This document shows, in pieces, positions 42,880-49,840 of a DNA stretch of 64,000 bases. The DNA comes from an uncultured Oscillospiraceae bacterium. Lineage in GTDB: Bacteria; Bacillota; Clostridia; Oscillospirales; Oscillospiraceae. A program made the position numbers and the translations under genes. The DNA is taken from the NCBI GenBank assembly GCA_905234855.1, contig CAJOIU010000005.1:1-64000 (forward strand), in the 5' to 3' direction. Below the pieces are notes generated by a model. It saw nothing but the letters and a program-made list of their open reading frames with translations, was not told the origin of the DNA and made no database searches. Positions within the stretch are counted from its first letter, which is position 1, and every line of letters starts with the position of its first letter.

Positions 42880-43741
42880 CTCCCGTCGGACGCTTGTCCA
42901 CCGCGCGGCGCATGACCGCCATGCAGATGAGCAGGATCACCATGAGGATGAAGGCGATGGCCGCGGCAAAATGGAGATTGTTTGCCGTGTACTGTCCTTC
43001 GATGGCGTCGCCGATGAGGAAGAACTTGCCGTCGCCCAGCTTCTGGGAGATGTAGAATGTGCTGATGGAGGGGATGAGCACCATCGTGATGCCGTTCAGT
43101 ACGCCGGGCAGGCTCAGCGGGAATATCACCCGGCGGAGCACACCTGCGCCGGAGCAGCCCAGATCCCGCGCTGCCTCGAAGAGCTTCGTATCCATCTTTG
43201 CCATGATGGAATACAGCGGAAGGATCATATATGGGAAATAGTCGTATACCATGCCGACGACGACGGCGGTTTCTGTGCCGATGATCTTGATGCGGGAAAG
43301 ACCGAGGGCGGTCAGCGCGTTATTGAGGATGCCGGTGTCCTGCAGAATGGTCATCCATGCGTAGGTGCGGATGAGGAAATTCATCCACATGGGGATCATG
43401 ATGAAGGTAATGATGATCTTCTGGGCGCGATCGGAGGCGCGGGAAATGATATAGGCCAGCGGATAGCCCAGCAGCAGGCAGATGACGGTGGAGATGACGG
43501 CGAGCTTCAGCGAGCGGCCGAAGATGAGCAGGTAGGTGTGTACCTCCCGCGCCGCGCCGGTCTCATCCGTTACATTGGCGGTGGTGGTGAAAAAGCGGGT
43601 GATGTTCGCCGTCGTGAAGCGAAAGCTGTCGTCCGTGAAAGCGTAATATGCCACGAACACGAGCGGCACAACGATGAACAGCACCGCCCACGCGCCGTAG
43701 GGCGCGATGGTCAGGCGTTTCGTCAAAAGATCTTTCTTCAT
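42872..43741 (-). CDS. potB: Spermidine/putrescine ABC transporter permease PotB
   Basis: 289 residues with six membrane segments and the EAA loop [24 protein letters not shown]. Overlaps potA by 4 bases and potCD by 8, so tightly coupled. Together with PotC it forms the channel heterodimer. Confidence 0.94.
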   Translation of the reverse strand: MKKDLLTKRLTIAPYGAWAVLFIVVPLVFVAYYAFTDDSFRFTTANITRFFTTTANVTDETGAAREVHTYLLIFGRSLKLAVISTVICLLLGYPLAYIISRASDRAQKIIITFIMIPMWMNFLIRTYAWMTILQDTGILNNALTALGLSRIKIIGTETAVVVGMVYDYFPYMILPLYSIMAKMDTKLFEAARDLGCSGAGVLRRVIFPLSLPGVLNGITMVLIPSISTFYISQKLGDGKFFLIGDAIEGQYTANNLHFAAAIAFILMVILLICMAVMRRAVDKRPTGGV

Positions 43742-44856
43742 TCTTCGATCTCGCTTTCCGCGTCGGAGAGGGCGTCCAGTTCATTGGAGAAGGAGGAATA
43801 GTCGCCGAACATGCCGGAATACTCGCTCTTTTTCATAACGTGGATCGCGTCCGGCTCGATATACAGGCCGATGCGCTCGTCCACGTCAACGAAATCGGTC
43901 GTCTGGATCATCCACTTGAAGCCGCGGATATCCACGATCACCTCATAATGCACGCCCATGAAGGTGACGGAGGTGACGACGCCCTGCAGCATGCCCTTTT
44001 CCGGCGGTACGATGTCCACGTCCTCCGGGCGCACGACTACGTCCACCGCCTCGTTCGGGTCAAAGCCCGTATCAAGGCATTGGAAGGTCTGGCCGGAGAA
44101 GGTGACGGAATAGTCCTTGAGCATCACGCCGTCGAGGATGTTCGATTCCCCGATGAAATCCGCCACAAATGCGTTCTGCGGCTCGTTGTAGATATCGACG
44201 CTCGTGCCGATCTGCTGGATCCGACCCTCGGACATGACGACGATGGTATCGGACATCGACAGCGCCTCCTCCTGATCGTGGGTGACGAAGATGAAGGTGA
44301 TGCCGGTGGCTTTTTGGATGTTCTTGAGCTCCTGCTGCATATCCTTGCGGAGCTTGAGGTCGAGTGCTGCGAGAGGCTCGTCCAGCAGCAGGACGCGGGG
44401 ATGGCTGATGAGCGCCCGCGCGATGGCGACGCGCTGCTGCTGACCGCCGGACAGACGGGTGACGCTGCGGTTTTCGAAGCCCTTCAATGCCACCATGGTG
44501 AGCATCTCGTCCACTCTTGCTTCGATCTCGTCCTTCGGCACCTTTTTCTCCCGCAGGGGGAAGGCGACGTTTTCAAAGACGTTCAGATGGGGAAACAGGG
44601 CGTATTTCTGGAAAACGGTGTTGACGTTGCGCTTATGAGGCGGTACGTCGTTGATGCGCTCGCCCATGAACAGTACATCGCCGGAATCGGGGGTCTCAAA
44701 GCCGCCGATGAGGCGCAGGGTGGTGGTTTTGCCGCAGCCGGAGGGGCCGAGCAGCGTAATGAATTCGTTGTCGTAGATGTCTAGGCTGATGTTGTCGAGG
44801 ACGGTGTCTCCGTCAAAGGACTTAGTGATGTTTTTCAGTTCGATGATCTTGTCCAT
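43738..44856 (-). CDS. potA: Spermidine/putrescine ABC transporter ATPase PotA
   Basis: 372 residues. Walker [18 protein letters not shown], signature [15 protein letters not shown], Walker [27 protein letters not shown], and a C-terminal TOBE-type domain from about 285. The track start at 44910 is upstream of the SD; AGGAGG stands before the ATG at 44856. First gene of the potABCD operon. Confidence 0.96.
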   Translation of the reverse strand: MDKIIELKNITKSFDGDTVLDNISLDIYDNEFITLLGPSGCGKTTTLRLIGGFETPDSGDVLFMGERINDVPPHKRNVNTVFQKYALFPHLNVFENVAFPLREKKVPKDEIEARVDEMLTMVALKGFENRSVTRLSGGQQQRVAIARALISHPRVLLLDEPLAALDLKLRKDMQQELKNIQKATGITFIFVTHDQEEALSMSDTIVVMSEGRIQQIGTSVDIYNEPQNAFVADFIGESNILDGVMLKDYSVTFSGQTFQCLDTGFDPNEAVDVVVRPEDVDIVPPEKGMLQGVVTSVTFMGVHYEVIVDIRGFKWMIQTTDFVDVDERIGLYIEPDAIHVMKKSEYSGMFGDYSSFSNELDALSDAESEIEE

Positions 44857-44896
44857 GTGCGTTCCTCCTGTAACGAAATGAGGCTGGCTCCGCATG

Positions 44897-44926
44897 AAAA
44901 AACGGAGCATGCCTGCGCATACTCCG
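44897..44926 (-). terminator. Intrinsic terminator inside the potA leader
   Basis: On the minus strand CGGAGTATGC, loop GCAG, GCATGCTCCG (one T-G pair) is followed by TTTTTT. It lies 40 bases before potA, within the leader, and so should act as an attenuator. Confidence 0.8.
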
Positions 44927-44932
44927 CTTGTT

Positions 44933-44988
44933 GGATATCATGTCATATCTGCCCGCCCACCGACGCTTGCCGCGGCGGCGCATGATCC
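44933..44988 (-). ncRNA. Candidate aptamer-like hairpin upstream of the pot attenuator
   Basis: GGATCATG and CATGATATCC (two-base bulge) can close a domain of about 40 GC-rich bases containing CCGCCGCGG and CGGTGGGCGGGC. It ends 6 bases before the terminator hairpin. I cannot assign it to a known riboswitch class. A switch sensing polyamine or another ligand is inference from position only. Confidence 0.4.
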
Positions 44989-45320
44989 CAATGGGTTTTA
45001 GAGTCTATATAGCAAAGATTGCTTTTACTACTCTTATTGACCATTTTACAAGTTTGTATGCCCGATGGCAAACGAGGTTATAAAGTAACCAACTTATAAA
45101 ACTGAGCTTTTAACTCAATCAATAAGGCAACAGAAGCTGCCTCCGCACACTGGCGGGTATTCGGCATTCGACCCGGCTGTCCGTCTGGCCTTGGCCGCTC
45201 CGAGAAGCGGCGGTCGTATCTTGCTTTGGAAAGACTCTTTCGATATTTCCAATTGAGACGGCGATATTCTATCAATACAATTAACTTTTGTCAACCATCG
45301 AATCGAATTATGACAGATAG
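44989..45320 (-). other. Long intergenic region upstream of pot; hairpin-rich, no clear gene
   Basis: Several hairpins are visible on the minus strand: TTGGAAA/TTTCCAA, CCGCT/AGCGG, GGGT/ACCC, AGGCA/TGCCT and GGTTA/TAACC. A 65-residue frame (45078-45275) starts at a TTG inside the -10 box of the promoter below and has no SD, so I do not call it. The region may be a small RNA, a dispersed intergenic repeat or the distal pot leader. Confidence 0.4.
45266..45294 (-). promoter_or_regulatory. SigA-type promoter pointing toward pot
   Basis: Minus strand TTGACA, 17 bases, TAGAAT. It would give a leader of about 400 bases before potA or a separate small RNA. Confidence 0.7.
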
Positions 45321-46301
45321 TTACGAAAAATAGGGCTTCGAGGGGAAATACTTCGCCGCAAAGGGAACATCCGTCACGGAAAAGCTCCGGTTGTTCAGAT
45401 ATTCGAGTGCACCGGCGTCCGAGACGAAATCAAAGGTGAGCTTATAGCTCCACAGGAGCTGACGATGCTCGCTCCGGCGGCGGTTTTCCTTCTCAACGCC
45501 GTATTTGCTGTCGCCCAGCAGGGGATGTCCCGCATGAGCCATCTGGACACGGATCTGGTGGGTTCGTCCCGTATGGAGGCGGCATTCCACGAGCGAAAGT
45601 CCGTCACGGCTCTGCAATACCTTATAATCCGTGACGGCAAGGCTTGCGCCCGGCTCCTGCCGGGGCTTAACGAATACCTGATTCTTCACCGCGTCCTTGA
45701 AGAGCCAGTTTTCCAGCCGTCCCTGCCCGGGCTTCGGAGTGCCGATGCAGACGCACAGGTATTCCTTCACGACTTCCCGGCTGCGGATCTTGTCATCCAG
45801 CACCCGCAGCGCCTCGGCAGTCTTGGCCGCGATGACGATGCCGCCTGTACCCCGGTCAATGCGGTTGCACAGCGCCGGTGCGAAGCTGTTTTCCTGCGCA
45901 GGATCCCAGCCGCCGGACTGATAGACGTAGGCTTGGATATGGGCGATGAGGGTGTCCGTGGACCAGCCCTGCGCCGTATGACACAAAACGCCGGGGCGCT
46001 TGTTCACGAGCAGGAGATGTTCGTCCTCGTATACAATGTCCAGCTTGGGGCGCAGCGTTTTGAGCCATGCGCCGTCGTCCCGCCGTTCCGCCTCGCCGAA
46101 AAAATCCTCGGGGATATACAAGCGCACGGTATCGCCTTCCCGAAGGCGTTCGTCGGGCTTTACCCAATGACCGTTGCGTTTGATATCCTTCGTACGAAAA
46201 TATCGCTGCAGGAGGGAGGCGGGCAGTTTCGGCGCGGCTTTGGCGGCAAAGCGGTCGATCCGCTGGCCGGCATCGTTTTTGGTAATCAAAAATTCTCTCA
46301 T
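45321..46301 (-). CDS. RluA-family 23S rRNA/tRNA pseudouridine synthase
   Basis: 326 residues. An N-terminal S4-like region (1-70) is followed by the synthase fold with the catalytic Asp in LCNRIDRGTGGIVIAAK (usual HRLDxxTSG is altered to NRIDRGTGG). ECRLHTGRTHQIRVQMAHAGHPLLGD is fully conserved. The position modified is unknown. Divergent from yceD-rpmF. Confidence 0.92.
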   Translation of the reverse strand: MREFLITKNDAGQRIDRFAAKAAPKLPASLLQRYFRTKDIKRNGHWVKPDERLREGDTVRLYIPEDFFGEAERRDDGAWLKTLRPKLDIVYEDEHLLLVNKRPGVLCHTAQGWSTDTLIAHIQAYVYQSGGWDPAQENSFAPALCNRIDRGTGGIVIAAKTAEALRVLDDKIRSREVVKEYLCVCIGTPKPGQGRLENWLFKDAVKNQVFVKPRQEPGASLAVTDYKVLQSRDGLSLVECRLHTGRTHQIRVQMAHAGHPLLGDSKYGVEKENRRRSEHRQLLWSYKLTFDFVSDAGALEYLNNRSFSVTDVPFAAKYFPSKPYFS

Positions 46302-46329
46302 GAGGGCATCATAACATGAAAAAATGTGG

Positions 46330-46358
46330 TTGACAATAAGCGGTTTCTAATTTATAAT
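46330..46358 (+). promoter_or_regulatory. Consensus SigA promoter for yceD-rpmF
   Basis: TTGACA, 17 bases, TATAAT: both boxes perfect, about 30 bases before yceD. Confidence 0.9.
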
Positions 46359-46386
46359 GCTTTGGCGACTGTATGAGGTTATTCAT

Positions 46387-46893
46387 ATGTTTCTTGACCT
46401 GCATGAAATCATCGAGGTGCCGGGCGGACGCGTTCCGTTTCGGTGCGAGCTTGACCGCGAGCGTTTGGATTTCCCGTCTCTTGTCCGCTTCAACGGGCCG
46501 GTGACGGCGGACGGCGCGGTGCGAAATACCGCCGGTATTCTGGAGCTGAACGCCATTGTGGAAGCGGATATGACCGTCCGCTGCGATCGCTGTACCGCGG
46601 AATTTCAAAAGAAGCTTTCCCTGCCTGCCCAAGCTGTTCTGAAGGCGGATGCGGACGAGGAGGATTATGCGGAGCTGTTCCCGCTGGACGGGGACGGGGT
46701 GGACGTCAGCGACGTGCTGGAGACCTGCTTCATTCTGGCGATGGATCAGAAATGCCTTTGCCGGGAGGATTGCAGGGGTCTGTGTCCCATCTGCGGCAAG
46801 AACCTGAATGACGGCTCATGCGGCTGCGCCAAACAAACCGATCCAAGAATGGCTGTATTAGGGCAGCTTTTGGATGATATACAGGAGGTGTGA
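46387..46893 (+). CDS. yceD: YceD/DUF177 family protein
   Basis: 168 residues. CDRCTAEFQKKLSLPAQAVL and the C-terminal Cys cluster CREDCRGLCPICGKNLNDGS are typical of Firmicute DUF177. In bacteria and plants the family supports 23S rRNA accumulation. The start at 46387 (SD GAGGT) is preferred over 46357, which lies in the promoter. The rpmF gene follows by 3 bases, the conserved pairing. Confidence 0.92.
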   Translation: MFLDLHEIIEVPGGRVPFRCELDRERLDFPSLVRFNGPVTADGAVRNTAGILELNAIVEADMTVRCDRCTAEFQKKLSLPAQAVLKADADEEDYAELFPLDGDGVDVSDVLETCFILAMDQKCLCREDCRGLCPICGKNLNDGSCGCAKQTDPRMAVLGQLLDDIQEV

Positions 46894-46896
46894 GCA

Positions 46897-47085
46897 ATGG
46901 CAGTTCCGAAAAGAAAAGTATCCCACGCCCGTAAGAGCAAAAGACGTTCCAGCGTCTGGAAGCTGACGGCTCCCAAGCTGGTGGCCTGCCCCAACTGCGG
47001 CGAGTATCATATGCCGCATCGTGCGTGCCCTGCCTGCGGTCAGTATGACGGCCGCGAGGTCATCGCGGTTGGAGACGCTGACTGA
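46897..47085 (+). CDS. rpmF: 50S ribosomal protein L32
   Basis: 62 residues: MAVPKRKVSHARKSKRRSSV, then a zinc ribbon with CPNCGEYHMPHRACPACG, so the zinc-binding (C+) form. AGGAGGTG precedes the ATG. Confidence 0.98.
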   Translation: MAVPKRKVSHARKSKRRSSVWKLTAPKLVACPNCGEYHMPHRACPACGQYDGREVIAVGDAD

Positions 47086-47095
47086 GCAAAAACAG

Positions 47096-47119
47096 GGGAG
47101 GAGCGTTCCTCCCTTTTTT
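47096..47119 (+). terminator. Intrinsic terminator after rpmF
   Basis: GGGAGGA, GCGT loop, TCCTCCC followed by TTTTTT. A second hairpin GGGACG/CGTCCC (47141-47160) follows before der. Confidence 0.9.
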
Positions 47120-47199
47120 GCTGAAAGTTCAAATTCTTTTGGGACGGCGGCAGTCGTCCCTTGTTGTAGTTTATCACCGAATAGAAAGGGGGCGGAAGC

Positions 47200-48525
47200 A
47201 TGAATAAACCCCTAGTTGCCATCGTCGGTCGGCCGAACGTGGGAAAATCCTACCTGTTCAACCGTCTGGCGGGACGCCGCCTGTCCATCGTGGAGGACAC
47301 GCCCGGCGTGACGCGCGATCGCCTATACGCCGAATGCGAATGGCTCGGTCGGAAGTTCGATATCGTCGATACCGGCGGCATCGAGCCTAACACCGATAAC
47401 GAGATCCTGCTTTTTATGCGTGAGCAGGCGATGCTGGCCATCGACGCCGCGACGGTGATCGTGCTCGTGACGGAGATCGGCACCGGCATCACCGCCGCGG
47501 ATATGGACGTGGCGTCGATGCTGCAGCGCTGCGGCAAGCCTGTGGTGCTGGCGGTGAACAAGATGGATTCCATCGGTCCGAACGATCCGGGCATTTACGA
47601 GTTTTATAACCTCGGCCTCGGCGATCCCATTGCCGTTTCCGCCGTTCACGGCCATGGCACGGGCGATCTGCTGGACGCCTGCGTCGCGCATTTTCCGCCG
47701 CAGGAGGAGCTGGAGGCGGAGGACGAACGCATCAAGGTCGCCGTTATCGGCAAACCGAATGTGGGTAAATCCTCGCTCATCAATTATATCTTGGGTGAAA
47801 AGCGTGTCATTGTGGCGGATATGCCCGGTACGACGCGCGATGCCGTGGATACGCCCGTGGACAACCAATACGGCAGCTATCTCTTCATCGACACTGCCGG
47901 GATCCGGCGCAAATCCAAGGTGAACGACCGTGTGGAGCGCTTTTCTGTCATGCGGGCGCAGCTCGCCATCGAGCGCTGCGATGTGTGCCTTATCATGATC
48001 GACGCCCGGGAGGGCGTCACCGAGCAGGATACGAAGATCGCCGGCCTTGCCCACGAGGCGGGCAAGGCCAGCGTCATCATCGTGAACAAATGGGATCTCA
48101 TCGAAAAGGACACCCACACGATGGATCAGATGCGCAAGGACGTACAGCGGGATCTTTCCTTCATGCCGTATGCGCCGATCCTGTTCATCTCATGCTTGAC
48201 GGGACAGCGCACGGGGCGTATATTTGAATTAGTGAACTTCGTAAACGACCAGTCGAGCATGCGCATCACCACCGGTATGCTCAATAACGTCCTTGCGGAC
48301 GCGCAGGCGCGCCAGCAGCCTCCTACGGACAAGGGCCGCCGCCTAAAGGTCTATTATATGACCCAGACCGGCGTGAAGCCGCCGCATTTCGTCATTTTCT
48401 GCAACAGCAAGGAGCTGTTCCATTTTTCCTATCAGCGATATATTGAAAACCGCGTCCGCGCTGCCTTCGGGCTGGAGGGAACGCCGATCCGAATCACGAT
48501 CCGGCAGAAAGGAGAACAGGAATGA
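47200..48525 (+). CDS. der: Ribosome biogenesis GTPase Der (EngA)
   Basis: 441 residues with two tandem GTPase domains and a C-terminal KH-like domain. It acts in 50S assembly. G1 of the second domain is normal (GKPNVGKSSLINY). The first reads GRPNVGKSYLFNR, with Tyr where Thr is almost universal after GKS; effects on GTP affinity are unknown. NKMD and NKWD specificity motifs are intact. AAAGGGGG precedes the ATG. It overlaps plsY by 4 bases. Confidence 0.96.
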   Translation: MNKPLVAIVGRPNVGKSYLFNRLAGRRLSIVEDTPGVTRDRLYAECEWLGRKFDIVDTGGIEPNTDNEILLFMREQAMLAIDAATVIVLVTEIGTGITAADMDVASMLQRCGKPVVLAVNKMDSIGPNDPGIYEFYNLGLGDPIAVSAVHGHGTGDLLDACVAHFPPQEELEAEDERIKVAVIGKPNVGKSSLINYILGEKRVIVADMPGTTRDAVDTPVDNQYGSYLFIDTAGIRRKSKVNDRVERFSVMRAQLAIERCDVCLIMIDAREGVTEQDTKIAGLAHEAGKASVIIVNKWDLIEKDTHTMDQMRKDVQRDLSFMPYAPILFISCLTGQRTGRIFELVNFVNDQSSMRITTGMLNNVLADAQARQQPPTDKGRRLKVYYMTQTGVKPPHFVIFCNSKELFHFSYQRYIENRVRAAFGLEGTPIRITIRQKGEQE

Positions 48526-49184
48526 TACCGCTGCTTTTGATCATTATTGCCGCTGTCTCTTATTTTCTGGGAACGCTCAGCAGCGGACGGCTGCTGGCGA
48601 CCTATGTGCTGCATAAGCCGCTGCACACCCGCGGCAGCGGGTATGTGGGCTATGCCGCTATGGCTCATGCCTTCGGGCAGAAGTGGGGGTATGCTCTGCT
48701 GGGCGCCGATATCCTTAAAAGCCTCGTGGCCGTCATGATCGGGTCTCTTCTCATGATGATCCCCGGAGACGGCTTCCCGGTTGTGGGGCGGCTGTTTGCG
48801 GGCTTTTGCCTCGTGCTGGGGGATGCATATCCCTTCCAGTTCAAGTTCCGGGGCGGCAAGGGTGTTCTGCCGCTGATGGTGGCGCTTTGGCTGGCAGATT
48901 GGCGCGTCGGTCTTCTGGCTACGGGCGTGCTGATCGTGCTGATCGCGCTTACCCAGTATATGTCCCTTGCTTCGCTGTGCGCCTGCCTCACGGGAGTCAT
49001 CGCCGTGTGGATCTTTGTGTCCGCCGAGCAGATGAAGGGAATGTGCGGGTTCCTTGTGCTGTTTTCCTTCCTTGCCATCCTGTGGCGTCACCGGGGCAAT
49101 ATACTGAAGCTGTTGGATAAGAAGGAGCCGAAGATCAACTGGGGTCGCCGCCCGGAAAACCGCATCCGTGAGGACGACTTCTAA
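48522..49184 (+). CDS. plsY: PlsY-like glycerol-3-phosphate acyltransferase
   Basis: 220 residues with about five membrane segments. PlsY acylates glycerol-3-phosphate from acyl phosphate. Motif 2 (FRGGKGVLPLMVA) and motif 3 (WRHRGNILKLLDKKEP) are recognisable, but motif 1 is RGSGYVGYAAMAHAFG instead of the RGSGNxGATN pattern. The context after der is normal for Firmicutes. It may be a divergent enzyme or a paralogue with a changed substrate. Confidence 0.85.
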   Translation: MIPLLLIIIAAVSYFLGTLSSGRLLATYVLHKPLHTRGSGYVGYAAMAHAFGQKWGYALLGADILKSLVAVMIGSLLMMIPGDGFPVVGRLFAGFCLVLGDAYPFQFKFRGGKGVLPLMVALWLADWRVGLLATGVLIVLIALTQYMSLASLCACLTGVIAVWIFVSAEQMKGMCGFLVLFSFLAILWRHRGNILKLLDKKEPKINWGRRPENRIREDDF

Positions 49185-49189
49185 GCCCG

Positions 49190-49660
49190 ATGCGAGAGCG
49201 GAAAAGGCTGATATTTGAAGACGCGCCCGTGCTGCGCGTGACGCCGTATACCCGATTTGCCCAGTATTATGAGACAGATCAAATGAAGATCATCCACCAC
49301 GCCAATTACGTCCGCTGGATGGAAGAGGCGCGGGTGGACGTGATGGACCAGATCGGCTTCGGCTATGAAAAGATGGAGGGCATGGGGGTTTATTGCCCCG
49401 TGCTGGGCGTTTCCATCAACTATCATGCCATGGTGCGCTTCAACGAGCGGGTGAAGATCGAGTGCCGTATTGCGGAGTATAACGGACTGAAGCTCACCAT
49501 GCTTTACCGCATGACGAATCTCGCCACCGGCGAGGTCTGCACCACCGGTGAGACCCGCCATGGCTTCCTCGACGGGGAAGGGCATATTCTCTCCCTCAAG
49601 CGCAGCTATCCCGAGATCCATGCGCTGATCCTTGGCAGCATGGTGACCCCGGAAGCATAA
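49190..49660 (+). CDS. YbgC-like acyl-CoA thioesterase (hotdog fold)
   Basis: 156 residues. YYETDQMKIIHHANYVRWME contains the catalytic Asp and the HxxY pattern of the 4HBT/YbgC family. It starts 5 bases after plsY and probably ends the der transcript. Substrate not deducible. Confidence 0.9.
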   Translation: MRERKRLIFEDAPVLRVTPYTRFAQYYETDQMKIIHHANYVRWMEEARVDVMDQIGFGYEKMEGMGVYCPVLGVSINYHAMVRFNERVKIECRIAEYNGLKLTMLYRMTNLATGEVCTTGETRHGFLDGEGHILSLKRSYPEIHALILGSMVTPEA

Positions 49661-49688
49661 TATAATCAATAAATCGAAAATGACCAGT

Positions 49689-49722
49689 ATCCCTCGGATG
49701 CCCTGCGCATTCGGGGGATTAT
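49689..49722 (+). terminator. Probable terminator after the thioesterase gene
   Basis: ATCCCTCGGATGC pairs with GCATTCGGGGGAT (two wobble pairs), followed by TATTAAT. The tail is weak. Confidence 0.5.
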
Positions 49723-49840
49723 TAATGTTCTGTTATAATATGTTTCAGAACTGTAATATTTTTTAACGCATTGCAGCAGAAAACTATGGTATGATTCAAG
49801 AGTAAGTATGTGAAACATTTCATGGATGAGGAGGAAGCAC

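Noticed and set aside
45078-45275. 65-residue minus-strand ORF upstream of pot
   Set aside because: Starts at a TTG inside the -10 box of a promoter on the same strand and has no SD; treated as non-coding.
49689-49770. Hairpin with GGGGGA and a following ATG, like the SD-locking sites
   Set aside because: The ATG opens only 13 codons. I keep it as an ordinary terminator candidate and not as a fifth member of the set.
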